DNA of 64,000 nt, taken from NCBI RefSeq assembly GCF_000317435.1, contig NC_019751.1, positions 1,302,001-1,366,000 on the forward strand, in the 5' to 3' direction. Shown one piece after another: positions 37,306 to 44,948 of this stretch (positions are counted from its first letter, which is position 1; every line of letters begins with the position of its first letter). This stretch comes from Calothrix sp. PCC 6303. Lineage in GTDB: Bacteria > Cyanobacteriota > Cyanobacteriia > Cyanobacteriales > Nostocaceae. A program made the translations under genes and the position numbers. The notes under the pieces are model-generated. The model was not told where the DNA came from. It saw nothing but the letters and a program-made list of their open reading frames with translations, and made no database searches.

Positions 37306-38136
37306 ATGGATTGGAAGCAAATCACGGATAGTTGGGTACTAATTCCCCCTAAACCGATTGGAATTGTGCATTTTTTGGGAGGTGCATTTGTGGCAACAGC
37401 ACCCCACCTAACCTATCGCTGGTTACTAGAACAGTTAGCAAATCAGGGTTATATTATTGTTGCGACACCATTTGTCAATACATTTGACCATCGTGCGATC
37501 GCGCAACAAGTTCTCCTGCAATTTGAGCGTGTATTAATTCGCTTAGAGGATCGAGGCATACTGGGTAATGGTTATTATCCCATCTACGGAGTCGGTCACA
37601 GCATGGGTTGTAAACTTCATTTACTTATTGGTAGTCTTTTCCCCATTAAGCGTGCGGGAAACATCCTAATTTCATTCAATAATTTTGCTGCACGGGATGC
37701 TGTTCCTTTCCTGGAACAATTTAATACAAGTTTTGCCAAATCACCCTTTGCTGTGGAATTTTCCCCATCACCTGCTCAAACAAACGATTTAATTCGTGAA
37801 GATTACGGGGTTCGTCGCAATCTTCTGATTAAATTTAGTAATGACACCATTGATCAATCCACAAATTTACACGAAATTTTAGAAACCCGCTTTCCCGGAA
37901 TGGTAGCAACCCAAATTCTTACCGGAACCCATGTTACCCCCTTGGGACAAGATTTCAAACTTCAATCTAATTCATCCTTTTCACCATTAGATGCATTAGG
38001 ACAGTGGTTTGGACAAAATAAGGGAGATTTCACACCATTTGATGCATTGGGACAATGGTTTCAACAAGAAGCATATCGTGACCTTAACCAACTTAAAGCT
38101 GTAATATTGCGATGGTTGAATCCGCTTTTGAATTAG
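37306..38136 (+). CDS. DUF1350 family alpha/beta-hydrolase-like protein
   Basis: Cyanobacterial and plastid protein family of unknown activity. The 276-residue product has a lipase-like elbow GVGHSMGCKLH and the N-terminal block VHFLGGAFVATAPHLTYRWLL. Near the C-terminus PLDALGQWF and PFDALGQWF appear as a tandem repeat with an 11-residue interval. ATG 37306 was chosen over TTG 37300, and GAGG lies upstream. Its role in this genome is not suggested by the neighbours. Activity is unproven. Confidence 0.82.
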   Translation: MDWKQITDSWVLIPPKPIGIVHFLGGAFVATAPHLTYRWLLEQLANQGYIIVATPFVNTFDHRAIAQQVLLQFERVLIRLEDRGILGNGYYPIYGVGHSMGCKLHLLIGSLFPIKRAGNILISFNNFAARDAVPFLEQFNTSFAKSPFAVEFSPSPAQTNDLIREDYGVRRNLLIKFSNDTIDQSTNLHEILETRFPGMVATQILTGTHVTPLGQDFKLQSNSSFSPLDALGQWFGQNKGDFTPFDALGQWFQQEAYRDLNQLKAVILRWLNPLLN

Positions 38137-38298
38137 ATATTTGTAATAGATAGCAACAAATTACAATCAGCAAGCAGTTATCGGAGATTTAACCCCACTC
38201 AAACCTGCCACTTTTAGGTGAAGTTCACCCCCATGTGGCAGACTTCACAATTAGGGGACTCCAACCCAAAGATAAATACATAACTGATAACTGTTAAC

Positions 38299-38373
38299 TA
38301 GTGTGAACTAACCCGCCGTAAGACGGACGGGACTTCCCAATTCATCGGGAATAGCCTCCAGAATTTCGTAGTT
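38299..38373 (-). mobile_element. solo 3' end of an IS200/IS605-type element (tnpB relic)
   Basis: The minus strand reads NYEILEAIPDELGSPVRL, then a stop at 38308-38310. It is almost the same as the relic at 24846-24942 and shares the flank GTGAACTA. A stop lies directly upstream, so only the last codons remain. It lies in a 547-bp spacer that holds no gene. Confidence 0.68.
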
Positions 38374-38683
38374 CTATTGGTCTAACATTCCCTCCAAGGG
38401 CAGGAGTCCTGGTTCCCAAGACCCAAATCTTTTACCCTGAGCTAAGTCGAAGGGTTTTCTTGCAACATATACCTATTGGCTTGGTTTTCGCTTATGGCAT
38501 TGATGCTCAAGATCTCAATATCATACCAGAAAAATAAGCGGGATTCGTCATACATCTGGAACTACTTTGTCAAAAATCAATTCCAGATGCAATCCTCAAC
38601 CCCCGCTATTCATCCCCACCCTATCAGTACATTGAGGGTAGGGACTTTCGAGTACCGTTAAAAATATTGAGCAGCTATCTCGT

Positions 38684-39820
38684 ATGTTTCAGGTTTTAAT
38701 TATTGATGATGACCCTGCGGTCGTAATATTGTTGAAGCGGATGCTGTCAAAGCAGGGTTATGAAGTAATTGCTGTTAGCAATGGTGAAGAAGGAATTGCC
38801 AGTGCGATCGCATCTCAGCCAGGATTAATTATATGCGACTGGATGATGCCGGGAATTAATGGATTAGAAGTCTGTCAACAGATTAAAGCTCATCCCAAAC
38901 TCTCGACAACATTTTTTATTCTTTTAACATCATTAGACTCAGTTGCCGATCGGGTCAAAGGTTTGGATGCAGGTGCTGATGACTTTATTTCCAAACCCAT
39001 CGAACAAAATGAACTCCAAGCAAGGGTACGTGCAGGATTACGACTGCACCAACTCAGTCGTGACTTACGGGATCAAAAACAAATATTAGAAAATGAACTG
39101 ATGGAAGCTGCCGACTATGTGCGATCGCTTCTACCTCCACCCATGGAAAAACCATTTTCTATTGACTTTCAGTTTATCCCTTCTCGGCAACTCGGTGGTG
39201 ATTGTTTCGATTATTACTGGCTTGACCGCGATTACTTAGTTATTTATTTGATGGATACTGCTGGACATGGATTGAAAGCAACATTACCATCTATCTCGGT
39301 TTTGAACCTATTGCGATCGCGTGCTTTACGCAACCTCAATTATTACCAACCCAGTGATGTTCTAAAGGCTTTAAATGATACCTTCCAAATGAGTCATCAA
39401 AATGATAAATATTTTACTATTTGGTATGGTGTCTACAATCGCGTTACTCGACAACTAGTCTATTCTAGTGCTGGTCATCCACCAGCAATCTTAATTTCTG
39501 GTCAATCTAAAAATACTCATGAAGTTAAATTGTTACGCACACCAGGAATGCCAGTAGGGATGTTTCCTGAAGCTAAGTATGTAGATAATTTTTGTAATAT
39601 TGAAAAATCTAGCCTATTTTATATTTTTAGTGATGGAGTATATGAAATTACTAAATCCGATGGAGAATTATGGGGTTTAGAATCGTTTATTCAAATGTTA
39701 ACTCATTCACCCCATACTTCTAATCAACATCTGAGTCAACTAATTCAACACCTAAATTTTATTAATCCTCACGATAATTTTGATGATGATTTATCAATTG
39801 TAAAAATTAAATTTGATTAA
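38684..39820 (+). CDS. response regulator with PP2C/SpoIIE-type phosphatase domain (RsbU-like)
   Basis: A 378-residue two-domain regulator. The receiver (1-125) has Asp52 in IICDWMMPGINGLEV and the switch Lys in FISKPIEQNE. A linker coiled coil (about 125-150) leads to a PPM phosphatase domain with the metal-binding Asp in LGGDCFDYYWL and LMDTAGHG, and a late Asp in DGVYE. Such proteins usually dephosphorylate an anti-sigma-factor antagonist or similar partner. The partner is not encoded nearby. Start ATG 38684. Confidence 0.9.
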   Translation: MFQVLIIDDDPAVVILLKRMLSKQGYEVIAVSNGEEGIASAIASQPGLIICDWMMPGINGLEVCQQIKAHPKLSTTFFILLTSLDSVADRVKGLDAGADDFISKPIEQNELQARVRAGLRLHQLSRDLRDQKQILENELMEAADYVRSLLPPPMEKPFSIDFQFIPSRQLGGDCFDYYWLDRDYLVIYLMDTAGHGLKATLPSISVLNLLRSRALRNLNYYQPSDVLKALNDTFQMSHQNDKYFTIWYGVYNRVTRQLVYSSAGHPPAILISGQSKNTHEVKLLRTPGMPVGMFPEAKYVDNFCNIEKSSLFYIFSDGVYEITKSDGELWGLESFIQMLTHSPHTSNQHLSQLIQHLNFINPHDNFDDDLSIVKIKFD

Positions 39821-39944
39821 TCCTAGGTAGTTCAAATGAAGAAGGAAGAAGCGGGTTTTGAGATGGGGATACCCTGCGGGTAGACACGGAGTGGCTTCTG
39901 TAAGTAGCAAACTACTAGTCTGTCAAGATAAAAATGACGGTTGT

Positions 39945-39971
39945 GGAGAGGTAGCACTGCTACGTCTCTCT
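39945..39971. repeat. GAGAGGTAGCA palindrome
   Basis: GTAGCA and TGCTAC pair around one base, with GAGAG and CTCTC outside, another member of the GAGACGT palindrome family. Confidence 0.55.
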
Positions 39972-39994
39972 ACAAGATTGTGGATGTCTACATA

Positions 39995-40205
39995 GGGCTT
40001 GCTGAATAACTATGAAACATTTATTTATCAACACTTTCAGGATTTTTTATCTGGGTAAAGTGCAAGGAAATAAGGGTTTGAGGTTTAAAAAACTTGCATT
40101 CAGATTTATTGGAGTACAAAAAAATGGAAAAAATAAGGGTAAAACTGTTCCCTGTTGCCTGTTCCCCGTTCCCTACCCCCACTAAAAGACTTTTTCAGCA
40201 GACCC
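39995..40205. mobile_element. non-autonomous element (MITE) with GGG...TGCTGAA ends
   Basis: Ends GGGCTTGCTGAA and TTCAGCAGACCC are inverted repeats with two mismatches. TACATA is present directly at both sides (39989-39994, 40206-40211), which is the target duplication or partly end sequence. No coding frame inside. The 39821-40569 spacer has no gene. Confidence 0.72.
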
Positions 40206-40569
40206 TACATAACCAATTCATCTAGAATTACCAGGTACAACAATAACCATTGCGTTTCCGGAACGTTTTATCTAATTTCACCAAAAATTTAAATATAGAA
40301 CATGAAACTTTTTACTATATTGTGAAGCAATCACTAAGTTCTCCCTCATCAAATTACAGTTGTGAACTTTGATCAGACAAACTATACAGCAATTAAGCAC
40401 CAGAGGTTTTCTTCGGTGTATTTTATCTTGTTTACACGAAAAAAGGAAAAGCAACCGTGAAGATTATATGAAAATTGCTAGGGTTGGTTGGCAATAATTA
40501 CGTAAATTTACTAATGTGTATAAATCGGTCATTTTTATTTGCGCTCCTGGTTAGGAGTCATACCCTAAC

Positions 40570-41313
40570 ATGAAACTTTATCAATTCTTGATCACGGCTT
40601 TCTCAACATTCACAGTTGCAGCAGTCGCCGAAGTTACTCTCTCCACACCAATACGAGCGATAACTTTCTCTGGTGCTTCCAGTGGAGTATGGGGAAAACC
40701 CGATCCAGGTAGCACCAATAATATGCCAAGATATACAGGTGTTGGCACCGACTCTTTTACTTGGGGAGACCCTGATGATTCCAGATTTGGGACTCCAGCA
40801 AATAGCTTCAAGTTTGCGGGAAATAGCTTTACTACTAATGTAGATTCGTTATTCAAAATTGGTGATTTAACTTACTTTAATGGAAGTGTACTTTTCGGCA
40901 CTAGTGTGGATAAAGTTTCTTTAAGTCTAAATGTGGGTTTGAATAGTCCCAATAAAGAAAATGAAATATTTGATTTTGATTTTAACTTGAGGAATACACC
41001 GAATACTTCTGAAAATGAGATTGAGAATGCAGATTTTGCGTACATCACACCTAAACTAGACAATCGGACTTTTGCTTTCAACGGTAAAAAATATACCTTA
41101 GAATTAACAGGTTTTAGCCAAGATGGTGGCAAAACAAATTTAAAAGAGTTTCGGGTATTGGAGGGGGCAACTACAACCGCAGCTATTTATGGTAAGATTT
41201 CCGCCCTTTCTCCAGTAAAACCACCTGCGCGAGTTCCAGAATCTGGAGTTGTTGGAGGTTTATCCTGTTTAGGAATCTATATGTTGACTCGTAGAAAAAA
41301 ATTTGGTCAATAA
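40570..41313 (+). CDS. exported choice-of-anchor K-type protein with PEP-CTERM-like tail
   Basis: A 247-residue secreted protein. It has an N-terminal signal (FLITAFSTFTVAAVAEVTL) and a central beta-rich domain with GVGTDSFTWGDPDDSRFGTP, which resembles the choice-of-anchor K family. The C-terminus has VPESGVVGGLSCLGIYML followed by RRKK, which resembles a PEP-CTERM sorting signal with a Ser instead of the usual P-E-P. Such proteins are processed by exosortase and placed at the cell surface. A perfect terminator follows. Binding partner unknown. Confidence 0.8.
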   Translation: MKLYQFLITAFSTFTVAAVAEVTLSTPIRAITFSGASSGVWGKPDPGSTNNMPRYTGVGTDSFTWGDPDDSRFGTPANSFKFAGNSFTTNVDSLFKIGDLTYFNGSVLFGTSVDKVSLSLNVGLNSPNKENEIFDFDFNLRNTPNTSENEIENADFAYITPKLDNRTFAFNGKKYTLELTGFSQDGGKTNLKEFRVLEGATTTAAIYGKISALSPVKPPARVPESGVVGGLSCLGIYMLTRRKKFGQ

Positions 41314-41323
41314 TGAGTGTACT

Positions 41324-41348
41324 GGGAGCGCAGCGCTCCCATTTTTTT
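41324..41348 (+). terminator. rho-independent terminator
   Basis: GGGAGCGC and GCGCTCCC form an 8-bp stem around one A, followed by ATTTTTTT. It lies 11 bp after the exported protein gene. Confidence 0.88.
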
Positions 41349-41444
41349 ATGAGATAGTAAGGGCAATCTTTCTTTAGGGTAGGCTTGGAAAAAGAATTTC
41401 AGACCCTACCCTACAGTAAATTTAACTTAACCTAATACGTCCAT

Positions 41445-42188
41445 TTACTCCACCACCGATGCTGATGCAGTTTCTCCTGATGAGTTAGTGCCAGGTAATT
41501 CCAAACAGTATCCGGCACCATACACGGTTTTGATATAGCGAGGATGGCGGGGATCAGGTTCGAGTTTTGTCCGTAGGTGGCGAATATGAACACGAATTGT
41601 TTCGATATCGTCGTCAGGATCATATCCCCAGACTTCTCGCAAAATTTCGCTTGGGGAGACAGTTTGTCCGTGACGTTGCAGTAAGCAATGTAATAATTCA
41701 AACTCTAAATGGGTTAATTTTACGGTTTCATTAAACCAGATTGCTTCAAACCTTTCAGGAACAAGGGTGAGAGAGCCATAGTTAAGAATCTCACTGTGTT
41801 TGGCAGCTTGGGGAATGCGGTCGGTTCTTCGTAGCAAAGCACGCACCCGTGCCAACATTTCCTCTACTTCAAAGGGTTTGGTGAGATAGTCGTCAGCTCC
41901 GGCATTAAAACCTTCAACTTTATCTTGGGTTTGGCTCAAAGCAGTCAACATCAGCACTGGAATTTCTGCTGTGCGGTCATCCCGGCGCAAGCGTTGGCAA
42001 ACGGTAAATCCGTCAACTCTGGGCAGCATTAAATCGAGCATGACTAAATCGGGTTGCAGCTGGAGCGCCAGCGCCTGACCTTTGATGCCGTCTTCCGCCT
42101 GACTAACGTCGTAGCCAGCCATTTCGAGATTGACGGCAACTAGTTCCGAAATAGCGGGGTCATCGTCTATGACAAGAATCCTCGGCAT
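41445..42188 (-). CDS. rpaA: OmpR-type response regulator RpaA
   Basis: RpaA is the DNA-binding output regulator of the cyanobacterial clock, phosphorylated by SasA, and affects phycobilisome-photosystem coupling. The 247-residue protein has Asp52 in [14 protein letters not shown], the Lys in [12 protein letters not shown], and the winged helix with [22 protein letters not shown]. The match to RpaA sequences I know is close over the whole length. It differs from RpaB in the receiver. Gene is divergent from a hydrolase gene. Assignment to RpaA rather than a paralogue is from memory of the sequence. Confidence 0.82.
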   Translation of the reverse strand: MPRILVIDDDPAISELVAVNLEMAGYDVSQAEDGIKGQALALQLQPDLVMLDLMLPRVDGFTVCQRLRRDDRTAEIPVLMLTALSQTQDKVEGFNAGADDYLTKPFEVEEMLARVRALLRRTDRIPQAAKHSEILNYGSLTLVPERFEAIWFNETVKLTHLEFELLHCLLQRHGQTVSPSEILREVWGYDPDDDIETIRVHIRHLRTKLEPDPRHPRYIKTVYGAGYCLELPGTNSSGETASASVVE

Positions 42189-42344
42189 TATGTATTGTTA
42201 TTACTACTTTTTAACGATAAATAAGAATCTTTGAGGAGTACAAAGATTACTTTCCTGATTATAAAAAAGTTTTTAAATCTAACATAAATATTAAGATGAA
42301 TTAATTGTAAATATTAATGGAAAATATAAGAATTTCCAGAGTTC

Positions 42345-43394
42345 ATGTGCTATCCATCATACATTCCGCCAAAATTTTTACAGAATGGTCTAGTGATGAC
42401 GCTGTTTGCAGCGGCTTGGGCAAGCCGAAATTGGGAGAAAACGGTTTTTGAACCAGAGCCTTTGTATCAGCAACAAATCTTTACAGGAGCAAAGTCAATA
42501 CCGTTATTTGGACTGGTGGCAATTCCGGAAAATCCACGAGGGACAATTGTGGGAACTTATGGAATTACGGGTGATTTGGATGATCAATGGTTATTGAGGA
42601 TTTTGGGGCGTAAAGCTTATGCCGAAGGGTATGCGGTGGTTTTATTTGATTGGCGCGCCCATGGGAAATCGGTAGAGCTTTCGCCGGCGTTGACATCAGA
42701 TGGTTTGTACGAGGGGGAAGATTTCGTTAGGATTGCGGCACAGGCGCGTCAATTAGGGTGTCCAGGAAAATTTTGGTTTGCGGGGTTCTCTTTGGGGGGA
42801 CAGTTGGCGTTGTGGGCTGTCAAGGCGGGGATGGAGTTAATACAGAGTGAGGAGAATTTGGGGCTAAAGGATGAAGATATTGGGGGTGGGGTAGTAATTT
42901 GTCCAAGTGTGGACTCAAATCGCTCGTTAAAGTATTTAGTTCAACAGCCAATTGGGAAGTATTTGGAAAAAGCGATCGCATTCCGGCTGAAAAAGCTAGC
43001 TTGGCGTATCCACGATGCTCATCCTGGCACCATAGAAGCTGCTGCAATTGAGCGGGCTAATGGTATTTGGGGATTTGATCATGAGTTGGTGATTCCCCGC
43101 TTAGGTTTCCCCTCTGTGGAAAGTTATTACGATGCGACGAGTCCTTTACATTTTCTGCCGCATCTAAATAAACCCACTTTGATTATTTACGCTGAAGATG
43201 ACCCATTTTTTGACCCGGCAATTATTCCAGAGTTAAAACAGCTTTGTGTCAACAACCCCAAGGTAGATTTATTCTTAACTCCCCATGGTGGGCATGTTGT
43301 TTATTTTAATAGTAAGGAAGGTCAACTTCTGGCAAAAGATCCAGACCCTTGGTGGGCTTGGAATCGAGTGCTGGAATGGGTGGGAAATAATTAA
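42345..43394 (+). CDS. alpha/beta hydrolase (YheT-like)
   Basis: A 349-residue soluble serine hydrolase. The elbow is FAGFSLGGQLALWA, the acid is probably in IIYAEDDPFFDP and the His is in TPHGGHVVYF. The fold resembles YheT/ABHD1 proteins, whose substrates are poorly known. ATG 42345 begins the frame; a second ATG at 42396 is also possible. The gene overlaps the end of the convergent adenylyltransferase gene by 4 bp. The substrate is unknown. Confidence 0.87.
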   Translation: MCYPSYIPPKFLQNGLVMTLFAAAWASRNWEKTVFEPEPLYQQQIFTGAKSIPLFGLVAIPENPRGTIVGTYGITGDLDDQWLLRILGRKAYAEGYAVVLFDWRAHGKSVELSPALTSDGLYEGEDFVRIAAQARQLGCPGKFWFAGFSLGGQLALWAVKAGMELIQSEENLGLKDEDIGGGVVICPSVDSNRSLKYLVQQPIGKYLEKAIAFRLKKLAWRIHDAHPGTIEAAAIERANGIWGFDHELVIPRLGFPSVESYYDATSPLHFLPHLNKPTLIIYAEDDPFFDPAIIPELKQLCVNNPKVDLFLTPHGGHVVYFNSKEGQLLAKDPDPWWAWNRVLEWVGNN

Positions 43395-44266
43395 CTTCTA
43401 GGGAAGGCAACTTGCTGCAAAATCTGCATGGGGCGATATTGTTTGAGTAATTCTAGTTGTTGGAGGTTGCCGACGAGTAGATTACCAGCAAATCCCAGAG
43501 AATTGATAGAAATACCCTTGTATTCTTCATGCGATCGCGTGACAATCAAAATCCACTCACGGGTAGCTAGTAAATTGTAAGGGGAGGGTTTTGAGTTATG
43601 GTTTAGCACTCGCAGTAAATTTTGATAAATTTCCCAAGTTGCTTTTCCTGCTTCCGTAGGAGAGCTAAGGGTATCATGGTTTAGTTTGGCAAAAGCATGT
43701 ATAAATGGGAACTTTTCTACTGTTCCCACACCATCTTGAAAATTGGCAGATGCTAGCAATGGTTCAATGGGAACTTTGATATTATTCTCGTTGATGGAAA
43801 AAGGAACTATCTGTAAATGTTTGTGTTTTTGACTAGCACCAGCAATTTGACCACTATTGTAGAACGCTAAACCATCAAAATCAGCCAAACAAGCGTGCAT
43901 GGCGATAAAATCATCCGCAGTTAATAAGGATTCTTGTGATTCAAAATCACGGGTAATAATTAGTAAGTGATGTTCAACAACATTAAATTTGTTCAAAATA
44001 CAGACGTGAGTATCGGAAACATCCGCAACCCATAAGTTTTGTTCGTATGGTAAAAACGGATTAAAGTCTGGAGGGGTTTTTTGCTTTGCTTGATTTTTAC
44101 GAGTTAAGTTAGATAAGATTCTGACAACAAAATTAACCCCTTCATCCTCCATAATTTCACAATCGGTAGGAATTGAAAGTAAAGCACCAGATATCAGCGC
44201 TTGTTCAGTTGTGGTGATGACACGATTCCAGAGGGTGCCTGGTTGGAGTTTTATTTGTGAGGGCAT
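43391..44266 (-). CDS. ATP adenylyltransferase (Ap4A phosphorylase-like)
   Basis: Enzymes of this family cleave or make Ap4A, using a HIT-like active site. The 291-residue protein has the catalytic HxHxQ as KHKHLQIVPF, and the N-terminal block LWVADVSDTHVCILNKFNVVEHHLL that is typical of Apa1/2-like proteins. Length is close to the usual 290-320. It overlaps the convergent hydrolase gene by 4 bp at the stops. Likely function is in nucleotide stress metabolism. No regulatory site is seen. Confidence 0.88.
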   Translation of the reverse strand: MPSQIKLQPGTLWNRVITTTEQALISGALLSIPTDCEIMEDEGVNFVVRILSNLTRKNQAKQKTPPDFNPFLPYEQNLWVADVSDTHVCILNKFNVVEHHLLIITRDFESQESLLTADDFIAMHACLADFDGLAFYNSGQIAGASQKHKHLQIVPFSINENNIKVPIEPLLASANFQDGVGTVEKFPFIHAFAKLNHDTLSSPTEAGKATWEIYQNLLRVLNHNSKPSPYNLLATREWILIVTRSHEEYKGISINSLGFAGNLLVGNLQQLELLKQYRPMQILQQVAFPRS

Positions 44267-44411
44267 GAACTAATTGAGGAATGCAGAACTCAGAATCCAG
44301 AATACACCTAGATAGGGGAATATTTATAGGATTTAGCTGCGTAGCAACTTATTAGTATTTTATGTCAATGCGTAAGTCATATACATATATATGATAAATT
44401 TGCTATAAAAT

Positions 44412-44451
44412 AATCCCCCCAAATCCGAATTTAGAAGGAATTGGGGGGATT
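44412..44451 (-). terminator. hairpin after the 53-residue gene
   Basis: AATCCCCCCAA and TTGGGGGGATT form an 11-bp stem. In minus orientation it is followed by ATTTTATAG. It lies 124 bp after the small gene at 44575-44736. Confidence 0.6.
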
Positions 44452-44574
44452 AAAGATAGAGAAAAATGGATGAGATATGCCTGTCTAGTTATCATTTTTT
44501 ACCACCAATTAATTGCTAGTTATTGACGAATCGTGGTAAATATTTCTATTACACTTCCAAGGTGAAAGCTGATT

Positions 44575-44736
44575 TTAGCTGGCATGTGCCCAATCACTAA
44601 GTGTTTCTTGCTGTTGCTTGGTTTGGCGCTGTTTGATGGGAACTCTGGGGGAACCGATATCAATAGAGTTGGCAGACTGCTGTCGTTTTTTGGCGGACTT
44701 TGTTTCTTGGTTGGAACTAACTACTGTGTTTTTCAT
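44575..44736 (-). CDS. 53-residue hydrophilic protein, unknown
   Basis: Found by eye on the minus strand. It runs from ATG 44736 to a stop at 44575, begins MKNTVVSSNQETKSAKKRQQ and ends QETLSDWAHAS, without any hydrophobic stretch. GAGAGG lies five bases before the ATG, a strong ribosome site. A terminator-like hairpin follows. A frame of 72 codons on the other strand over the same DNA lacks a comparable ribosome site. No family is recognised. The regulation signals make it a plausible gene. Confidence 0.55.
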   Translation of the reverse strand: MKNTVVSSNQETKSAKKRQQSANSIDIGSPRVPIKQRQTKQQQETLSDWAHAS

Positions 44737-44948
44737 ATAACCTCTCAGGTACTTTTAGATATATCGAATGATAGTGTGTTTAATTCAAAGTGTCAGTATT
44801 GATCTTCACTTTTTCGTGAAGCTTTTACAGATAGGAATAAAGAATAGGTGTATCTTGAATATAAATACGGATGACAACTGGAATATTATGCAATTTCTGA
44901 GGATTTTTATCTTCTGTCTTCCGATTTCTTAATTCAGTAATTCTCCCC

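Noticed and set aside
38476-38661. 61-codon frame upstream of the phosphatase response regulator
   Set aside because: No ribosome site or family feature; lies in spacer next to the tnpB relic.
44371-44384. TGCGTAAGTC as a possible second end of the 12-bp TIR element at 56937
   Set aside because: Only ten bases match, the outer CT is missing and no inverse end is near.
44584-44802. 72-codon frame on the plus strand
   Set aside because: It overlaps the 53-residue minus-strand gene, which has a strong ribosome site and terminator; the plus frame has neither.
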